DNA of 64,000 nt from Paenibacillus solani (GCF_001277345.1 NZ_LIUT01000008.1:368336-432335); one strand, 5' to 3'; shown: positions 8,642 to 16,558, counted from the first letter of the stretch. The notes: a model not told the origin generated them from the letters alone. Numbers and translations: made by a program.

Positions 8642-9043
8642 GTGAAGCCACGATTAAACCTCGTTCTGATGCTGATATGTAGTCTTATTATATTCGGTCA
8701 GGCAGAAAGCACATCGTACGCACAGCCACAAGACAAGACTAGAGAACAGCAGCTTGAGAGGGCTATGCTGCAGCAGCTATACCCGGTTATCCGGTCGTCT
8801 CTTCAGGAAATATATCATGAGACATATCCTTCTTATGCCTGTGAACGGATTTTATCGATTAACAAGCTAACGACGACAACGGAGGAGGAGCATCAAGCAA
8901 GCCCGGTTGATGCGATGCACGGGGGAAGATATTTTGAGATAACGGTGGGTTTGTGTAAGGGAAGCGGGGAGCAGATCGAGCTGCGGTTCAAGAACGATAC
9001 GCCAACGGCGGAGTATGTTTTGGACATGTTCCATGTTAGGTAG
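8642..9043 (+). CDS. Small secreted protein, DUF3888-like
   Basis: This 133-residue protein begins with a signal peptide: two basic residues, a hydrophobic core (LVLMLICSLIIFG) and a likely cleavage after SYA near residue 27. The mature part starts with a QQLERAMLQQLYP helix, followed by IRSSLQEIYHETYPS and a beta-rich tail ending in ELRFKNDTPTAEYVLDMFH. This layout resembles DUF3888 proteins, which are small exported proteins of unknown role in Bacilli. The start is a GTG with AAAGGTGAA before it. The two cysteines (YACER and LCKGS) could form a disulfide. Assignment to the DUF is by memory of the pattern, not by search. Confidence 0.65.
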   Translation: MKPRLNLVLMLICSLIIFGQAESTSYAQPQDKTREQQLERAMLQQLYPVIRSSLQEIYHETYPSYACERILSINKLTTTTEEEHQASPVDAMHGGRYFEITVGLCKGSGEQIELRFKNDTPTAEYVLDMFHVR

Positions 9044-9180
9044 CATGATACCAACGCGGGCAGTTCGAGAAAGAATCATTTTAACCATTTTCTACAAATC
9101 ATGGGGCTCATCCTATAGTAAAATTAATGGTGATTTGTGATGCTGCTTATTATCCGCCCGCATGAAGGAGTGATTGACCC

Positions 9181-9666
9181 ATGGCGCATGCAAATGATGT
9201 TCTGATGAACCAACTGTTAGCGAACGCGAGCGATCCTAGTTGGCATATCCCGTTCCAGCAATCCGTGGAAGATCTGAACGAGGATGAAGCGTTCTGGACG
9301 CCCGCTGATAATAGCCATAGCATCGCCGAGATCGTACAGCATCTGCTCTATTGGAACGAAACATGGCTGACTCGGTACCGCGAATCGCGGGTAGATGCTG
9401 TCCCGTCTTCTCCAGACAATCTTGAAACCTTCCATATACAGGATCAAGCTACCTTTGCTGAATTGAGAGACCGATTGATAACAGCCTTATTGCAGTGGCA
9501 GGAGCTGCTGTCAGAGAGCAAGCTGGAGCAGGAAGTGAACGGATTTCTGGAGCCGGCCAGGTGGTGGGAGATTGTGAGCAATGCCACCATACATAATGCC
9601 TATCATATCGGCCAGATAGTCTATATCCGCAAGCTGCAGAAAAGCTGTAAGTTGCTGGAATGGTAG
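9181..9666 (+). CDS. DinB-family protein
   Basis: This 161-residue four-helix protein has DinB/YfiT features. An N-terminal helix leads to HSIAEIVQHLLYWNE near residues 41-55, giving the first metal-ligand histidine region. The C-terminal helix has NATIHNAYHIGQIVYIRKL, supplying the two spaced histidines of the typical Hx3H pattern. Family members bind a divalent metal; many are thiol-dependent transferases or are of unknown role. A GAAGGAGTG site precedes the ATG. It stands alone, and its stop codon lies just before the first copy of the ~200-bp repeat at 9697. Confidence 0.85.
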   Translation: MAHANDVLMNQLLANASDPSWHIPFQQSVEDLNEDEAFWTPADNSHSIAEIVQHLLYWNETWLTRYRESRVDAVPSSPDNLETFHIQDQATFAELRDRLITALLQWQELLSESKLEQEVNGFLEPARWWEIVSNATIHNAYHIGQIVYIRKLQKSCKLLEW

Positions 9667-9696
9667 TCCAGGCTAGAGGATGGCAAGATCTGCCGA

Positions 9697-9899
9697 TATG
9701 TTTGGCATACACATGGCGAAGGGGCAACCAGGGTGGAAAACCTTAGGGGGCTCCTTTTTTAGGTGCAAGCTTTCCGCGGGCCTGTTCAGCACTGCACATG
9801 TGGATTGAACTTCAGATGTGGATTTTTTCTGTAACTAATCACCTGTTTAAGTTGTTTAATATATTGAACTAATATTTTTACATCAATTCAAAAAAATTC
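9697..9899 (+). repeat. ~200-bp direct repeat, copy 1
   Basis: It starts TATGTTTGGCATACACATG and ends near TTTTTACATCAATTCAAAAA. It matches 15599-15799 along its whole length with scattered substitutions, in the same orientation. Positions 9721-9760 form a hairpin with a T-tract, so the repeat includes a transcription terminator. The two copies bracket the secreted-protein/ABC transporter genes. Confidence 0.85.
9721..9760 (+). terminator. Terminator inside repeat copy 1
   Basis: GGGGC (9721-9725) pairs with GCTCC, and inside it AGGGT pairs with ACCTT; a run of six T follows. The same two-stem shape is kept in copy 2 despite base changes. Confidence 0.75.
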
Positions 9900-9948
9900 A
9901 AATTAAAAAGAAAACGTCGTATCGCCAATTTGATTTTAACTTTTTCGC

Positions 9949-10101
9949 ATGTTTGCATACTTGCTGGAAGGGATTAATGGGCTTGTACAGGCAGCTAAAC
10001 GCCGGGCAAGAGGCTACCGGAATGTGGAAAACCTGATTGCGATGATCTACATGATCGTCAATAAGCTCCGTCTTCCGACGCTCGGGGCACATCGAGCATA
10101 A
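9949..10101 (+). pseudogene. ISL3-type transposase remnant, C-terminal end
   Basis: One frame reads about 50 residues to a TAA at 10099, including LEGINGLVQAAKRRARGYRN and then ENLIAMIYMIVNKLRL. I recognise this as the C-terminus of ISL3-family (IS204/IS1001/IS1096/IS1165 group) transposases, where the NG-L-AAKRRARGYR segment follows the catalytic domain. Everything upstream is missing, with an in-frame stop at 9937, so the gene is dead. Its codons are more G+C-rich than the flanks. It marks a past insertion and deletion at the left border of the island. Confidence 0.7.
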
Positions 10102-10126
10102 AACCCCTTACCGCCTTCTTACCTAA

Positions 10127-10185
10127 CTTCAGATGTTGGAATAGCGGTCAAGCGATTTCCTTGAGGCTGTTCCAACATCTGAAAG
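10127..10185. repeat. 19-bp inverted repeat next to transposase remnant
   Basis: CTTCAGATGTTGGAATAGC (10127-10145) is matched in reverse complement by GCTGTTCCAACATCTGAAAG (10166-10185), with one mismatch and one extra base. The spacer is 20 bases. It starts 26 bases after the transposase stop codon. It may be the insertion sequence's own terminator or a remnant of its end; no clear T-tract follows. Confidence 0.6.
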
Positions 10186-10298
10186 TCTCTTAATGGCGGA
10201 GGGGTTACGAATCTATCGCTCAGCATGTTACCCACCCAGTAGAGCGAAGAGCCTAATAATGTCTATTCTATCATAAAATGAAAATATTATATTTTTAG

Positions 10299-10327
10299 TT
10301 GAAATATGTAATCAATTGTAATATAGT
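10299..10327 (+). promoter_or_regulatory. Sigma-A promoter of the secreted 136-aa protein
   Basis: TTGAAA (10299-10304), a 17-base spacer and TATAGT (10322-10327) fit the sigma-A consensus well. About 85 bases of leader remain before the start codon. The leader contains GGGGT and ACCCC segments that could pair. Confidence 0.7.
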
Positions 10328-10419
10328 GGAATTACTGGGGTTATATCCAAATTAATAGTTCTGGCCGGACTAAAATTACCCCAAGTAGAATAAAAAAACT
10401 AATAATTGGAGGGATAAAA

Positions 10420-10830
10420 GTGAATTTTAAAAAAATTAAAAAGCTAACAGTTTTATCTTCTGTATTACTCGGAACGTTGGTTCTTTCTGGAAGCGCTTTA
10501 GCAGCTTCTTCCGTATCAGGTTCCTTGGATCAATATACACCTACAAGTGGTAGCGTGAGTCTTGGTGTTGATAGTGCTACCGCCACAACTACATGTCAAG
10601 CATCAAATTGTTCTGTAACTGCTAAAGCTACTTACTATTACTACTTTGGATCTATAGGTTCCCCATCAGATGCGACTTCAACGAATTCTGGGCATGTTGG
10701 TGTAACTGCAAAAGCTTCTTCGGGGGTAGCTCCTACACGAGCAATCAGGGGAGAGGGAACGCATAAAGCAAGTAATGGAGTTAACTCTTGGGGGTATCAG
10801 CAGGAAGTAAAAACAGTCGTTTATCCGTAA
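10420..10830 (+). CDS. Small secreted protein of unknown family
   Basis: A 136-residue protein starting at GTG, with GGAGGGATAAAA before it. Residues 1-28 are a clear signal peptide (FKKIKK, a hydrophobic core, ALA cleavage). The mature ~108 residues are rich in S, T, A, G and Y. They hold two closely spaced cysteines (TTCQASNCSV), a run of four tyrosines (YYYYFGSIG) and alternating-residue beta-type stretches, ending in GYQQEVKTVVYP. Very few acidic residues remain after cleavage. I know no family for it. Size, secretion and the following lipoprotein/ABC genes fit a bacteriocin-like or surface-active product, but there is no leader motif or modifying enzyme, so that is only inference. Confidence 0.8.
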   Translation: MNFKKIKKLTVLSSVLLGTLVLSGSALAASSVSGSLDQYTPTSGSVSLGVDSATATTTCQASNCSVTAKATYYYYFGSIGSPSDATSTNSGHVGVTAKASSGVAPTRAIRGEGTHKASNGVNSWGYQQEVKTVVYP

Positions 10831-10937
10831 AATTTTATAGTAGAAGAACCAATCTTCAGTGCCTTGGTAAATGGATTAATTAAGATCCTTTTCCAAGGCA
10901 CATACTCTTACATTAGATGGATTTAGAAAGGGAAAAA

Positions 10938-12164
10938 ATGAAAAATCATTTTATAACTTGGTTAACTTTACTCTTTTTAATCGCTGCTACTGGCTGCACA
11001 GGTTCCGAATACCCAAAGGACGATAACTTTCAAGAAAGATGGGACTACCCGCTGAATTTTCGAATACAAGGACATGGACTTTTGATGACAGATTCAGAAA
11101 AAGGTTATTATTTCGTGGATAAAAATTTAATTTATTATATGGATAAAGACAGTAAAAATCCTGTTTTACTTGATAATCGTCCCGATCACCGCTGTATGAA
11201 TAAGCCAGATAGTTCGAACTGTTATGCGTATATTCAATCAGGGGGTGGGTCTTATCCAACTTTTATACAGTATTATGATTCTAAACTGTACGTGTTAGAA
11301 AGCTATTGGGATATAAAAAGCAAACGATCTATGTTTGATGATGTATGGAAGATATCTAGAATGGACCCGGATGGAAAAAATCGTAAAGAATTTAAGCGAT
11401 TTGATAGCAAGCCCAATTTCGTAGCGATACATCGCGGGTATTTATATTTTAGTCTAACGAGCGCTGACAAAGATAATGTGCAAACAACAAAAGTGATGAG
11501 AATGCAAATGGAAGGAAAACATAAGGAGGAGGTTATTTATGAAGATACAGGTCCAGGTGCTAACATCACGGATATAGTCCCGTATGGTCAACAGTTATAT
11601 ATTATTTCATGGAGTGATAAGGGATATGAAATTCTAAGATATGATCTGGAGACAAAAGAAGTGACTGCGATAGCAGACCGTAAAGATGTGGGTGGGTCCA
11701 CTGCCCTTCAAGACATTAATGGACAAAATTTATATCTTTCATACTTTTACGGAATTGAGGATGATGAAAGAAGTCGTGTGGTTTATAGCACTAATTTAAG
11801 AGGTGAGCAAATACATCAGCTAAAACTTAATGACCCGCTTACTTTACCTCTATTTTTCAAAGATAACTTATATTCTTATTTTCTTCCCTTGTTTGCATAT
11901 GCTAAGGATTTGCCGGAAGGGGCTCCTTATGAAATGGCAATTTATAAAGATAATAAAGTCATTCATCGTGTTAACTTAATGGATCTGCCGAACATGCTTC
12001 TTCCTATACCCGGAGATGAAAAATATATGTTTCTTCGATATGAAAATCCCAATACAGGTTTTATGATTTTGGATAAAAGCCTGATTGAATCGGGAAAAGC
12101 CAAGTTTGAACCGCTGCTCGAAGGTGAAGAACCGGAATTGGATTCAACAAAATCGATTAAATAA
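10938..12164 (+). CDS. Lipoprotein, beta-propeller-like (DUF5050/TolB-like)
   Basis: About 408 residues from the ATG at 10938, which has AGAAAGGG five bases upstream; an earlier in-frame ATG at 10917 would bury the signal peptide. A lipobox (LIAATGC) near residue 20 marks a membrane-anchored lipoprotein on the outer face. The body is built of repeated units such as YYFVDKNLIYYMD, VWKISRMDPDGKNRKEF, KVMRMQMEGKHKEEVIY and EILRYDLETKEVTAIA, each a blade-like strand followed by a residue-plus-value phrase. DUF5050 and TolB-like propellers are read this way. It lies between the small secreted protein and the ABC permease in one direction and may be the extracellular partner of the transporter or an immunity lipoprotein. 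Confidence 0.8.
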   Translation: MKNHFITWLTLLFLIAATGCTGSEYPKDDNFQERWDYPLNFRIQGHGLLMTDSEKGYYFVDKNLIYYMDKDSKNPVLLDNRPDHRCMNKPDSSNCYAYIQSGGGSYPTFIQYYDSKLYVLESYWDIKSKRSMFDDVWKISRMDPDGKNRKEFKRFDSKPNFVAIHRGYLYFSLTSADKDNVQTTKVMRMQMEGKHKEEVIYEDTGPGANITDIVPYGQQLYIISWSDKGYEILRYDLETKEVTAIADRKDVGGSTALQDINGQNLYLSYFYGIEDDERSRVVYSTNLRGEQIHQLKLNDPLTLPLFFKDNLYSYFLPLFAYAKDLPEGAPYEMAIYKDNKVIHRVNLMDLPNMLLPIPGDEKYMFLRYENPNTGFMILDKSLIESGKAKFEPLLEGEEPELDSTKSIK

Positions 12165-12206
12165 AAACAAAGCGATCTATGAATGAATTCATTTGGAGAG
12201 ATATTC

Positions 12207-14618
12207 ATGAAATTAATGGGGTATGAACTACTCAAGGTATGGAAAAAACGAATATTTACGATTTTAACCATCCTCTTATTATTCATCAATGGATTTTTTT
12301 ATTATAATACACAGCGGAAAGAACAGGATTTATTAATTGAATATCGGGATGACTACATAAAGTTGGAGAACGAATACAACGCCTTACCGCCAGAAGAGGG
12401 TAAGGCGTTAGCTGTTAAACAGGAAGAATTATTAACTCTATACTACCGGTTTGCGCAAGAGAACAGCGATTTGCAAGACAACTTCTGGAAGCAGTTAATC
12501 GAGGATACCAAGAATGATCATCCAGAGGCTTATAAGAAGTACAAGGAAAGTCCCTATGTAAATGAGGAAGAGCTTCTTAGACGAGACATGTACATAATCA
12601 AGTTGATAAGAGATCAGTATGAAAGTCATGATCAGTTTGAAAAAGATATGGACGATATGAAACAGCGTGCAGATGAGATGTTGTCGGTTTCCATTTTTCA
12701 CAATAAAGAATCTTTCTCCTATCGTAACATTCTGAAAACGGTTGAGGATTTCAGACCCCTTCAGAGCTTGCCGTGGAAGCTTGGGCTTGAAGAAGGCTTA
12801 ACAACGGGAACGAGATCGGGATCAACGGATTTATTTATGGTGCTGCTGATATTTTTACTTTGTTCGATTATGTTTCTACTGGAACGGGAAGAAGGTTTAA
12901 CTCCGCTTATCCGGAGTACACGTAACGGGAAATTACGAACCATTAGCGCTAAGCTGACCGTTCTTGGCATGTTGACTGTACTGCTGTCCATCATGTTCTA
13001 TGGTTCAATCTTATTGATCAGTGAACGGTTATATGGGTTTGGTGATCCAGGCAGGTATATTCAATCCATGGATTCTTTTGGGAGAACGATTCATCCCATG
13101 ACTGCAGGTCAATACATCATGGCCTATTTGCTCTTAAAAATAACAGCTAATCTGCTTATGGCTTGGCTTCTAGCGGCTATATTTCTATTTCTTCGTCAAA
13201 CTTCACGGATATTCATCGTTTTGGCGGCACTCTTGGGCTTTAGCTTCATTTGTTATTCGCTCATTCATCCGAATTCTTACATTAATGTGTTGAAGTACAT
13301 GAATGTGGTCGCCTTCTATGATACATTTAATCTTTTTGCGGATTACCGCAATATAAATGTGCTAGGTTATCCGATCAGTAAAGATACACTGACCTTTTAT
13401 GTTGGCGGCGCTCTCCTGCTTATACTGCCTGCCCTAAGTATGTGGTTGTTTGTATCTCATATGAATAACACAACTCGAAAGCTGGGAATGCAGTGGTATA
13501 TGAAATTAAGAGCCTATTTGTTTAGGCTCAGACGAAGCAATTCACTTTTCCAGCATGAGCTCTATAAGTTTTTAATTACGGGTAAGTCGCTGTTCATATT
13601 AATATTGGTGTGTATCATTTCCTATCAAAACATTGAAACGAAAGAACGTCAGTTTGATATGGATGCATCGGTGTATAATCTCTATTTATCACAGTTAAAC
13701 GGAAAAATGACGGAAGACAAGCTTGACTTCTTACGTGAAGAGAGGGAGAAGTTTACTACGCTGCCGGACCAATTAGCTTATTGGAAAGAACGATACAAAT
13801 CTAGGGAAATTGATCTACCTGCTTTTAATCAAGAACAGAATAAACTTGAGACATTTGCGAAACAAGAAAAATCATTTCTTTACGTTGAAGAGCAAAGGGA
13901 TTATTTGCTCCGATTAAGCGAGGAACAGGGGATCACGGGTAGTTTCGTTAATGTCATATCCAGTGATGCATTATTTAATCGTCAGCAGGATAATCTGCTG
14001 GATGGTTTAACGTATGCGCTCTTGTTAATTGCAGGACTAGGTCCTTTATTCTCCATTGATTATAAGAATGATATGGTGAGGGTGTTAAGAAGTACTTCTA
14101 AAGGCAGATGGAGTTTGTTTGCTTCAAAGTATTCGATTGCCTGTATCTATGCAGTCCTGACTTTTTCCATTCTTCAGATCCCCAAATTCTATAATGTTCT
14201 GGTTCAATATCCGGCATTCGATTGGTCTTCAGCTGTGCAAAGTATCGAAATTCTGGAACATGTGGAGTGGCCAATCAGTATTCTTGGTTATGTCATTGTG
14301 ACAGGTCTGCTGCAAATTTCAGGTGTTATTCTCATGGTACATGTTATTCTGTTCCTCGCTGTATTGGTTCAAAAGCAAGCATTTATGCTGTTGACTTCGA
14401 CCGCTGTTATTGTTCTGCCATTAAGTCTCCAGTATATAGGGTTTACGACAATTGAGAATTATTCATTTAATCGATTATTCCTACTTGACCAACCATTTGA
14501 GTCGTTCTCTTATACCGTGGGAGTGAGTATTTATTTCGGGGCACTGCTTGTTATAGGTGCTGCAGCTGGATGGGGAGCATGGCATTTCAGTAACAGCTTC
14601 TCTAAAAGGGGAGGATAA
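12207..14618 (+). CDS. ABC-2 type permease with two fused half-units
   Basis: About 803 residues from the ATG at 12207, placed 6 bases after GGAGAG; the ATG at 12183 has no such site. The protein appears to be a tandem duplication. Half one has a basic start (YELLKVWKKR), TM1, an extracytoplasmic alpha-helical loop of about 180 residues and a membrane cluster beginning DLFMVLLIFLLCSIMFLLER. Half two repeats the order from near residue 440 (LFQHELYKFL, TM, another charged loop, then YALLLIAGLGPLFSIDYKND). Both clusters share the (E/D)...G/V-L-R-STR/STS-KG/NG pattern (IRSTRNGK and LRSTSKGR). A single chain could thus form the whole channel with an ATPase dimer. The ATPase gene starts two bases after its stop. 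Confidence 0.88.
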   Translation: MKLMGYELLKVWKKRIFTILTILLLFINGFFYYNTQRKEQDLLIEYRDDYIKLENEYNALPPEEGKALAVKQEELLTLYYRFAQENSDLQDNFWKQLIEDTKNDHPEAYKKYKESPYVNEEELLRRDMYIIKLIRDQYESHDQFEKDMDDMKQRADEMLSVSIFHNKESFSYRNILKTVEDFRPLQSLPWKLGLEEGLTTGTRSGSTDLFMVLLIFLLCSIMFLLEREEGLTPLIRSTRNGKLRTISAKLTVLGMLTVLLSIMFYGSILLISERLYGFGDPGRYIQSMDSFGRTIHPMTAGQYIMAYLLLKITANLLMAWLLAAIFLFLRQTSRIFIVLAALLGFSFICYSLIHPNSYINVLKYMNVVAFYDTFNLFADYRNINVLGYPISKDTLTFYVGGALLLILPALSMWLFVSHMNNTTRKLGMQWYMKLRAYLFRLRRSNSLFQHELYKFLITGKSLFILILVCIISYQNIETKERQFDMDASVYNLYLSQLNGKMTEDKLDFLREEREKFTTLPDQLAYWKERYKSREIDLPAFNQEQNKLETFAKQEKSFLYVEEQRDYLLRLSEEQGITGSFVNVISSDALFNRQQDNLLDGLTYALLLIAGLGPLFSIDYKNDMVRVLRSTSKGRWSLFASKYSIACIYAVLTFSILQIPKFYNVLVQYPAFDWSSAVQSIEILEHVEWPISILGYVIVTGLLQISGVILMVHVILFLAVLVQKQAFMLLTSTAVIVLPLSLQYIGFTTIENYSFNRLFLLDQPFESFSYTVGVSIYFGALLVIGAAAGWGAWHFSNSFSKRGG

Positions 14619-14620
14619 GT

Positions 14621-15487
14621 ATGGAGCTGTCTATTAACAACGTAACAAAGCGCTACAATAAAGGCAAGACAACCGCTCTTTCTAACTATAATGCTGAATT
14701 GACGTCTGGTATTTATGGAATACTTGGCCCGAATGGAGCGGGAAAGTCAACGCTTATGAATCTGATTACGGATCAGTTAAAACCGGATGAGGGAGAAATT
14801 CTATATCAGGGACAGAATATTTCACGTATGGGTAAGTCGTACAGAGAAAGATTAGGTTACATGCCCCAGCAGCAAGGTATCTATCAAGACTTCACAGGGA
14901 GGCGTTTTCTCTGGTATATGGCTGCACTGAAAGGGCTGCCTACGGCTAAAGCGAGGGAAAAAATAGATGAGCTTCTATCAATCGTAAACTTGTCAAAGGA
15001 TGCTGATCGGAAGTTAGGTACTTATTCAGGAGGAATGAAGCAGCGTATCCTGATTGCACAGGCGCTGCTGAACGACCCTGAACTGCTTATATTGGATGAG
15101 CCTACAGCAGGACTTGATCCGAAAGAGCGAATTCGTATCCGCAATTTCATATCCACTATTGCAATGAATAAGATCGTTATCATTGCCACACATGTGGTCT
15201 CAGATATTGAGTATATCTCCAAGGAAGTACTGCTTATGAAGGATGGGTGTCTCATTGTAAAGGACAAGCCAGCGAACATCCTTGCAAAGATGGAGGGGAA
15301 TGTTCGTGAGGTTTTAATCTCTGAATCCGAACTTCCCGAAATACAGTCACGTTATAAAGTAAGCAACATCACAAGTGATGCGGATGGTATATGGGTAAGA
15401 ATTGTTGATGATAAACCACAAAATAAAATGAACTTTAGAACCGTGAAGCCCAACTTAGAAGATGTGTATCTTAGTTATTTTCAGTAG
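14621..15487 (+). CDS. ABC transporter ATP-binding protein
   Basis: This 288-residue ATPase has Walker A GPNGAGKST at about 37-45, the Q-loop region MPQQQGIYQDF, the signature YSGGMKQR near 131-138 and Walker B LLILDEPTAGLD near 151-162, followed by the switch histidine in IATHVVSD. It is of the CcmA/DrrA type that pairs with ABC-2 exporters. A C-terminal extension of about 75 residues ends NLEDVYLSYFQ, typical of these exporter subunits. It starts two bases after the permease stop, so they are co-translated. A terminator at 15538 ends the operon. Export of, or immunity to, the neighbouring secreted proteins is the likeliest job but is not shown. Confidence 0.93.
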   Translation: MELSINNVTKRYNKGKTTALSNYNAELTSGIYGILGPNGAGKSTLMNLITDQLKPDEGEILYQGQNISRMGKSYRERLGYMPQQQGIYQDFTGRRFLWYMAALKGLPTAKAREKIDELLSIVNLSKDADRKLGTYSGGMKQRILIAQALLNDPELLILDEPTAGLDPKERIRIRNFISTIAMNKIVIIATHVVSDIEYISKEVLLMKDGCLIVKDKPANILAKMEGNVREVLISESELPEIQSRYKVSNITSDADGIWVRIVDDKPQNKMNFRTVKPNLEDVYLSYFQ

Positions 15488-15537
15488 GGTTGTTTCTAAA
15501 AACACATAAAATAATATGAATTGATGTATGGAAAAAA

Positions 15538-15567
15538 AACAGTTTCGGGCTAAACCGAAACTGTTTT
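15538..15567 (+). terminator. Terminator of the ABC transporter operon
   Basis: CAGTTTCGG (15540-15548) pairs with CCGAAACTG (15555-15563); A-runs lie upstream and TTTT follows, so it could work in both directions. It is about 50 bases past the ATPase stop codon. Confidence 0.88.
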
Positions 15568-15598
15568 AATATTGCTTATTTAGATAAACTGTCTTCAC

Positions 15599-15799
15599 TA
15601 TGTTTGGCATACACATGACGAAGGGGCAACCAGGGTGGAATCACCTTAGGGGCTCCTTTTTTAGATGCAAGCGTTCCGTGGACCTGTTCAGCACTGCGCA
15701 TGCGGAAAGAACTTCCGATGTGTTCTTTTATGTAACTAATTACCTGTTGAAGTTGTTTAATATATTGAATCGATATTTTTACATCAATTCAAAAAAAAT
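15599..15799 (+). repeat. ~200-bp direct repeat, copy 2
   Basis: This is the second copy of 9697-9899, in direct orientation about 5.9 kb away. Substitutions are spread over its length. The hairpin at 15623-15662 is retained, with AGGGTG/CACCTT in place of AGGGT/ACCTT and the same GGGGC/GCTCC outer stem, followed by T6. Preserved pairing suggests the structure matters, or that the copies diverged only recently. Confidence 0.85.
15623..15662 (+). terminator. Terminator inside repeat copy 2
   Basis: GGGGC pairs with GCTCC and encloses AGGGTG-GAAT-CACCTT; six T follow. It parallels 9721-9760. Confidence 0.75.
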
Positions 15800-15841
15800 C
15801 TAAAGAAACATCAATACAATTACGATGAGAGGTGTATGTCC

Positions 15842-16012
15842 ATGAGTAAAAAATGTGGTCCATTGCCTTCGTTATTGTTCTTTTGTTCTCATTCACATGA
15901 ACCGGTAAATATAGACGACCTATTTGAACAAAAGGTTAAGGAAGTCTTTAAAGAGGCCCTTGTCTACAAAAAATATCATGATGAACTGATCTGCACCAGA
16001 CAGCACAAGTAG
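15842..16012 (+). CDS. Short hypothetical ORF, 56 codons
   Basis: An ATG at 15842 with GAGAGGTG about 9 bases upstream opens a 56-codon frame beginning MSKKCGPLPSLLFFCSHSHE. The first half is hydrophobic with two cysteines; the second is charged and helical (DDLFEQKVKEVFKEALVYKK). There is no recognisable signal peptide or family. The TAG stop lies inside a perfect hairpin (16009-16040). Size and ribosome binding site make it plausible as a real small protein of the island, but coding is not proven. Confidence 0.45.
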   Translation: MSKKCGPLPSLLFFCSHSHEPVNIDDLFEQKVKEVFKEALVYKKYHDELICTRQHK

Positions 16013-16040
16013 AGGCACTCCGTTACGGAACTACCTCTAC
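16009..16040 (+). terminator. Hairpin at the end of the 56-codon ORF
   Basis: GTAGAGG (16009-16015) pairs with CCTCTAC (16034-16040), with an inner TCCGT/ACGGA stem around a single-base loop region. There is no T-tract, so it may be an mRNA-end stabiliser more than a terminator. Confidence 0.45.
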
Positions 16041-16124
16041 GGGAACAGGATGTACAGACATTTAAAAAAGTAACTATCTATAGGCGGAATAGTTACAAAT
16101 AAATTTAATAAGGAGTGCTTGATC

Positions 16125-16520
16125 GTGAATCTTAAGTCCATGCTCAAAGGAGTGTTATCATTTGTTCTGGTGGTTGGTCTAATTGCTGGAACTAGTATGC
16201 TACCGGCTTTTGCGAAGTCGACTGAAAGTTCGTCGAAAGATTATGCAGATAAAGGCAGTCATACAGGAACTCAATTTCAGGCCACATACCCATTAAAAAA
16301 GAGTAATGGAGCAAAAGTAAACTTCTGGATTAAAAATACCGGGGATGTAAGTGTAAAAATCACAATTAATGGAAAACAGAAAACAACTCTTGCACCAGGC
16401 AAGAGTGGCCACATTAGTGCTCCAGTTGGCTTCTTAAGTAGTAATTATAAATTTAAAGCTGTACCAACGCCTAATGGTGGCAAGATTAGTATAAACTTTC
16501 GTATTGCTCAAAGAGATTAA
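16125..16520 (+). CDS. Small secreted beta-rich protein, unknown family
   Basis: About 131 residues from the GTG at 16125; AAGGAG is nine bases before it, while a TTG at 16119 would be only three bases away. A signal peptide covers about the first 30 residues (MLKGVLSFVLVVGLIAG, cleavage after AFA). The mature part is basic and made of short beta-type stretches: FQATYPLKK, VNFWIKNTGDVSVKITING, then GKSGHISAPVGFL and ISINFRIAQRD. The phrase 'WIKNTGDVSVKITING' suggests a small beta-sandwich. No cysteines are present. It is the second small secreted product of the island. A bacteriocin or envelope-binding role is inference only. Confidence 0.75.
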   Translation: MNLKSMLKGVLSFVLVVGLIAGTSMLPAFAKSTESSSKDYADKGSHTGTQFQATYPLKKSNGAKVNFWIKNTGDVSVKITINGKQKTTLAPGKSGHISAPVGFLSSNYKFKAVPTPNGGKISINFRIAQRD

Positions 16521-16558
16521 GTTTTCTCTAATCACCAACGAATCAAGTCAAAATTAAA

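Larger units (their letters stand above)
9667..10419. other. 753-base accessory gap before the secreted protein gene
   Basis: From left to right this stretch holds repeat copy 1 (9697-9899), the ISL3-type transposase remnant (9949-10101), a long inverted repeat (10127-10185) and the promoter of the 136-aa gene (10299-10327). No intact gene is seen. Base composition turns A+T-rich from about 9840 onward. Confidence 0.7.
15488..15841. other. Gap between ABC operon and 56-codon ORF
   Basis: The stretch holds the operon terminator (15538-15567) and repeat copy 2 (15599-15799), followed by a short A-rich segment with GAGAGGTG as ribosome binding site for the ORF at 15842. No other gene is seen. 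Confidence 0.7.

Noticed and set aside
10420..10830. Lactococcin 972-family bacteriocin
   Set aside because: Size, secretion and neighbours are suggestive, but the order of aromatic and glycine motifs of that family is not present and the membrane protein next door does not look like its usual partner.
9721..15662. T-box riboswitch (AGGGTGGAA resembles the T-box AGGGTGGNACC)
   Set aside because: The rest of the T-box architecture (stem I, specifier loop, antiterminator alternative) is absent, no synthetase or amino-acid gene follows, and the AGGGTG segment simply pairs with CACCTT in a local terminator.
15600..15803. 67-codon plus-strand ORF inside repeat copy 2
   Set aside because: It covers a terminator hairpin, has no ribosome binding site and the frame is broken in repeat copy 1.
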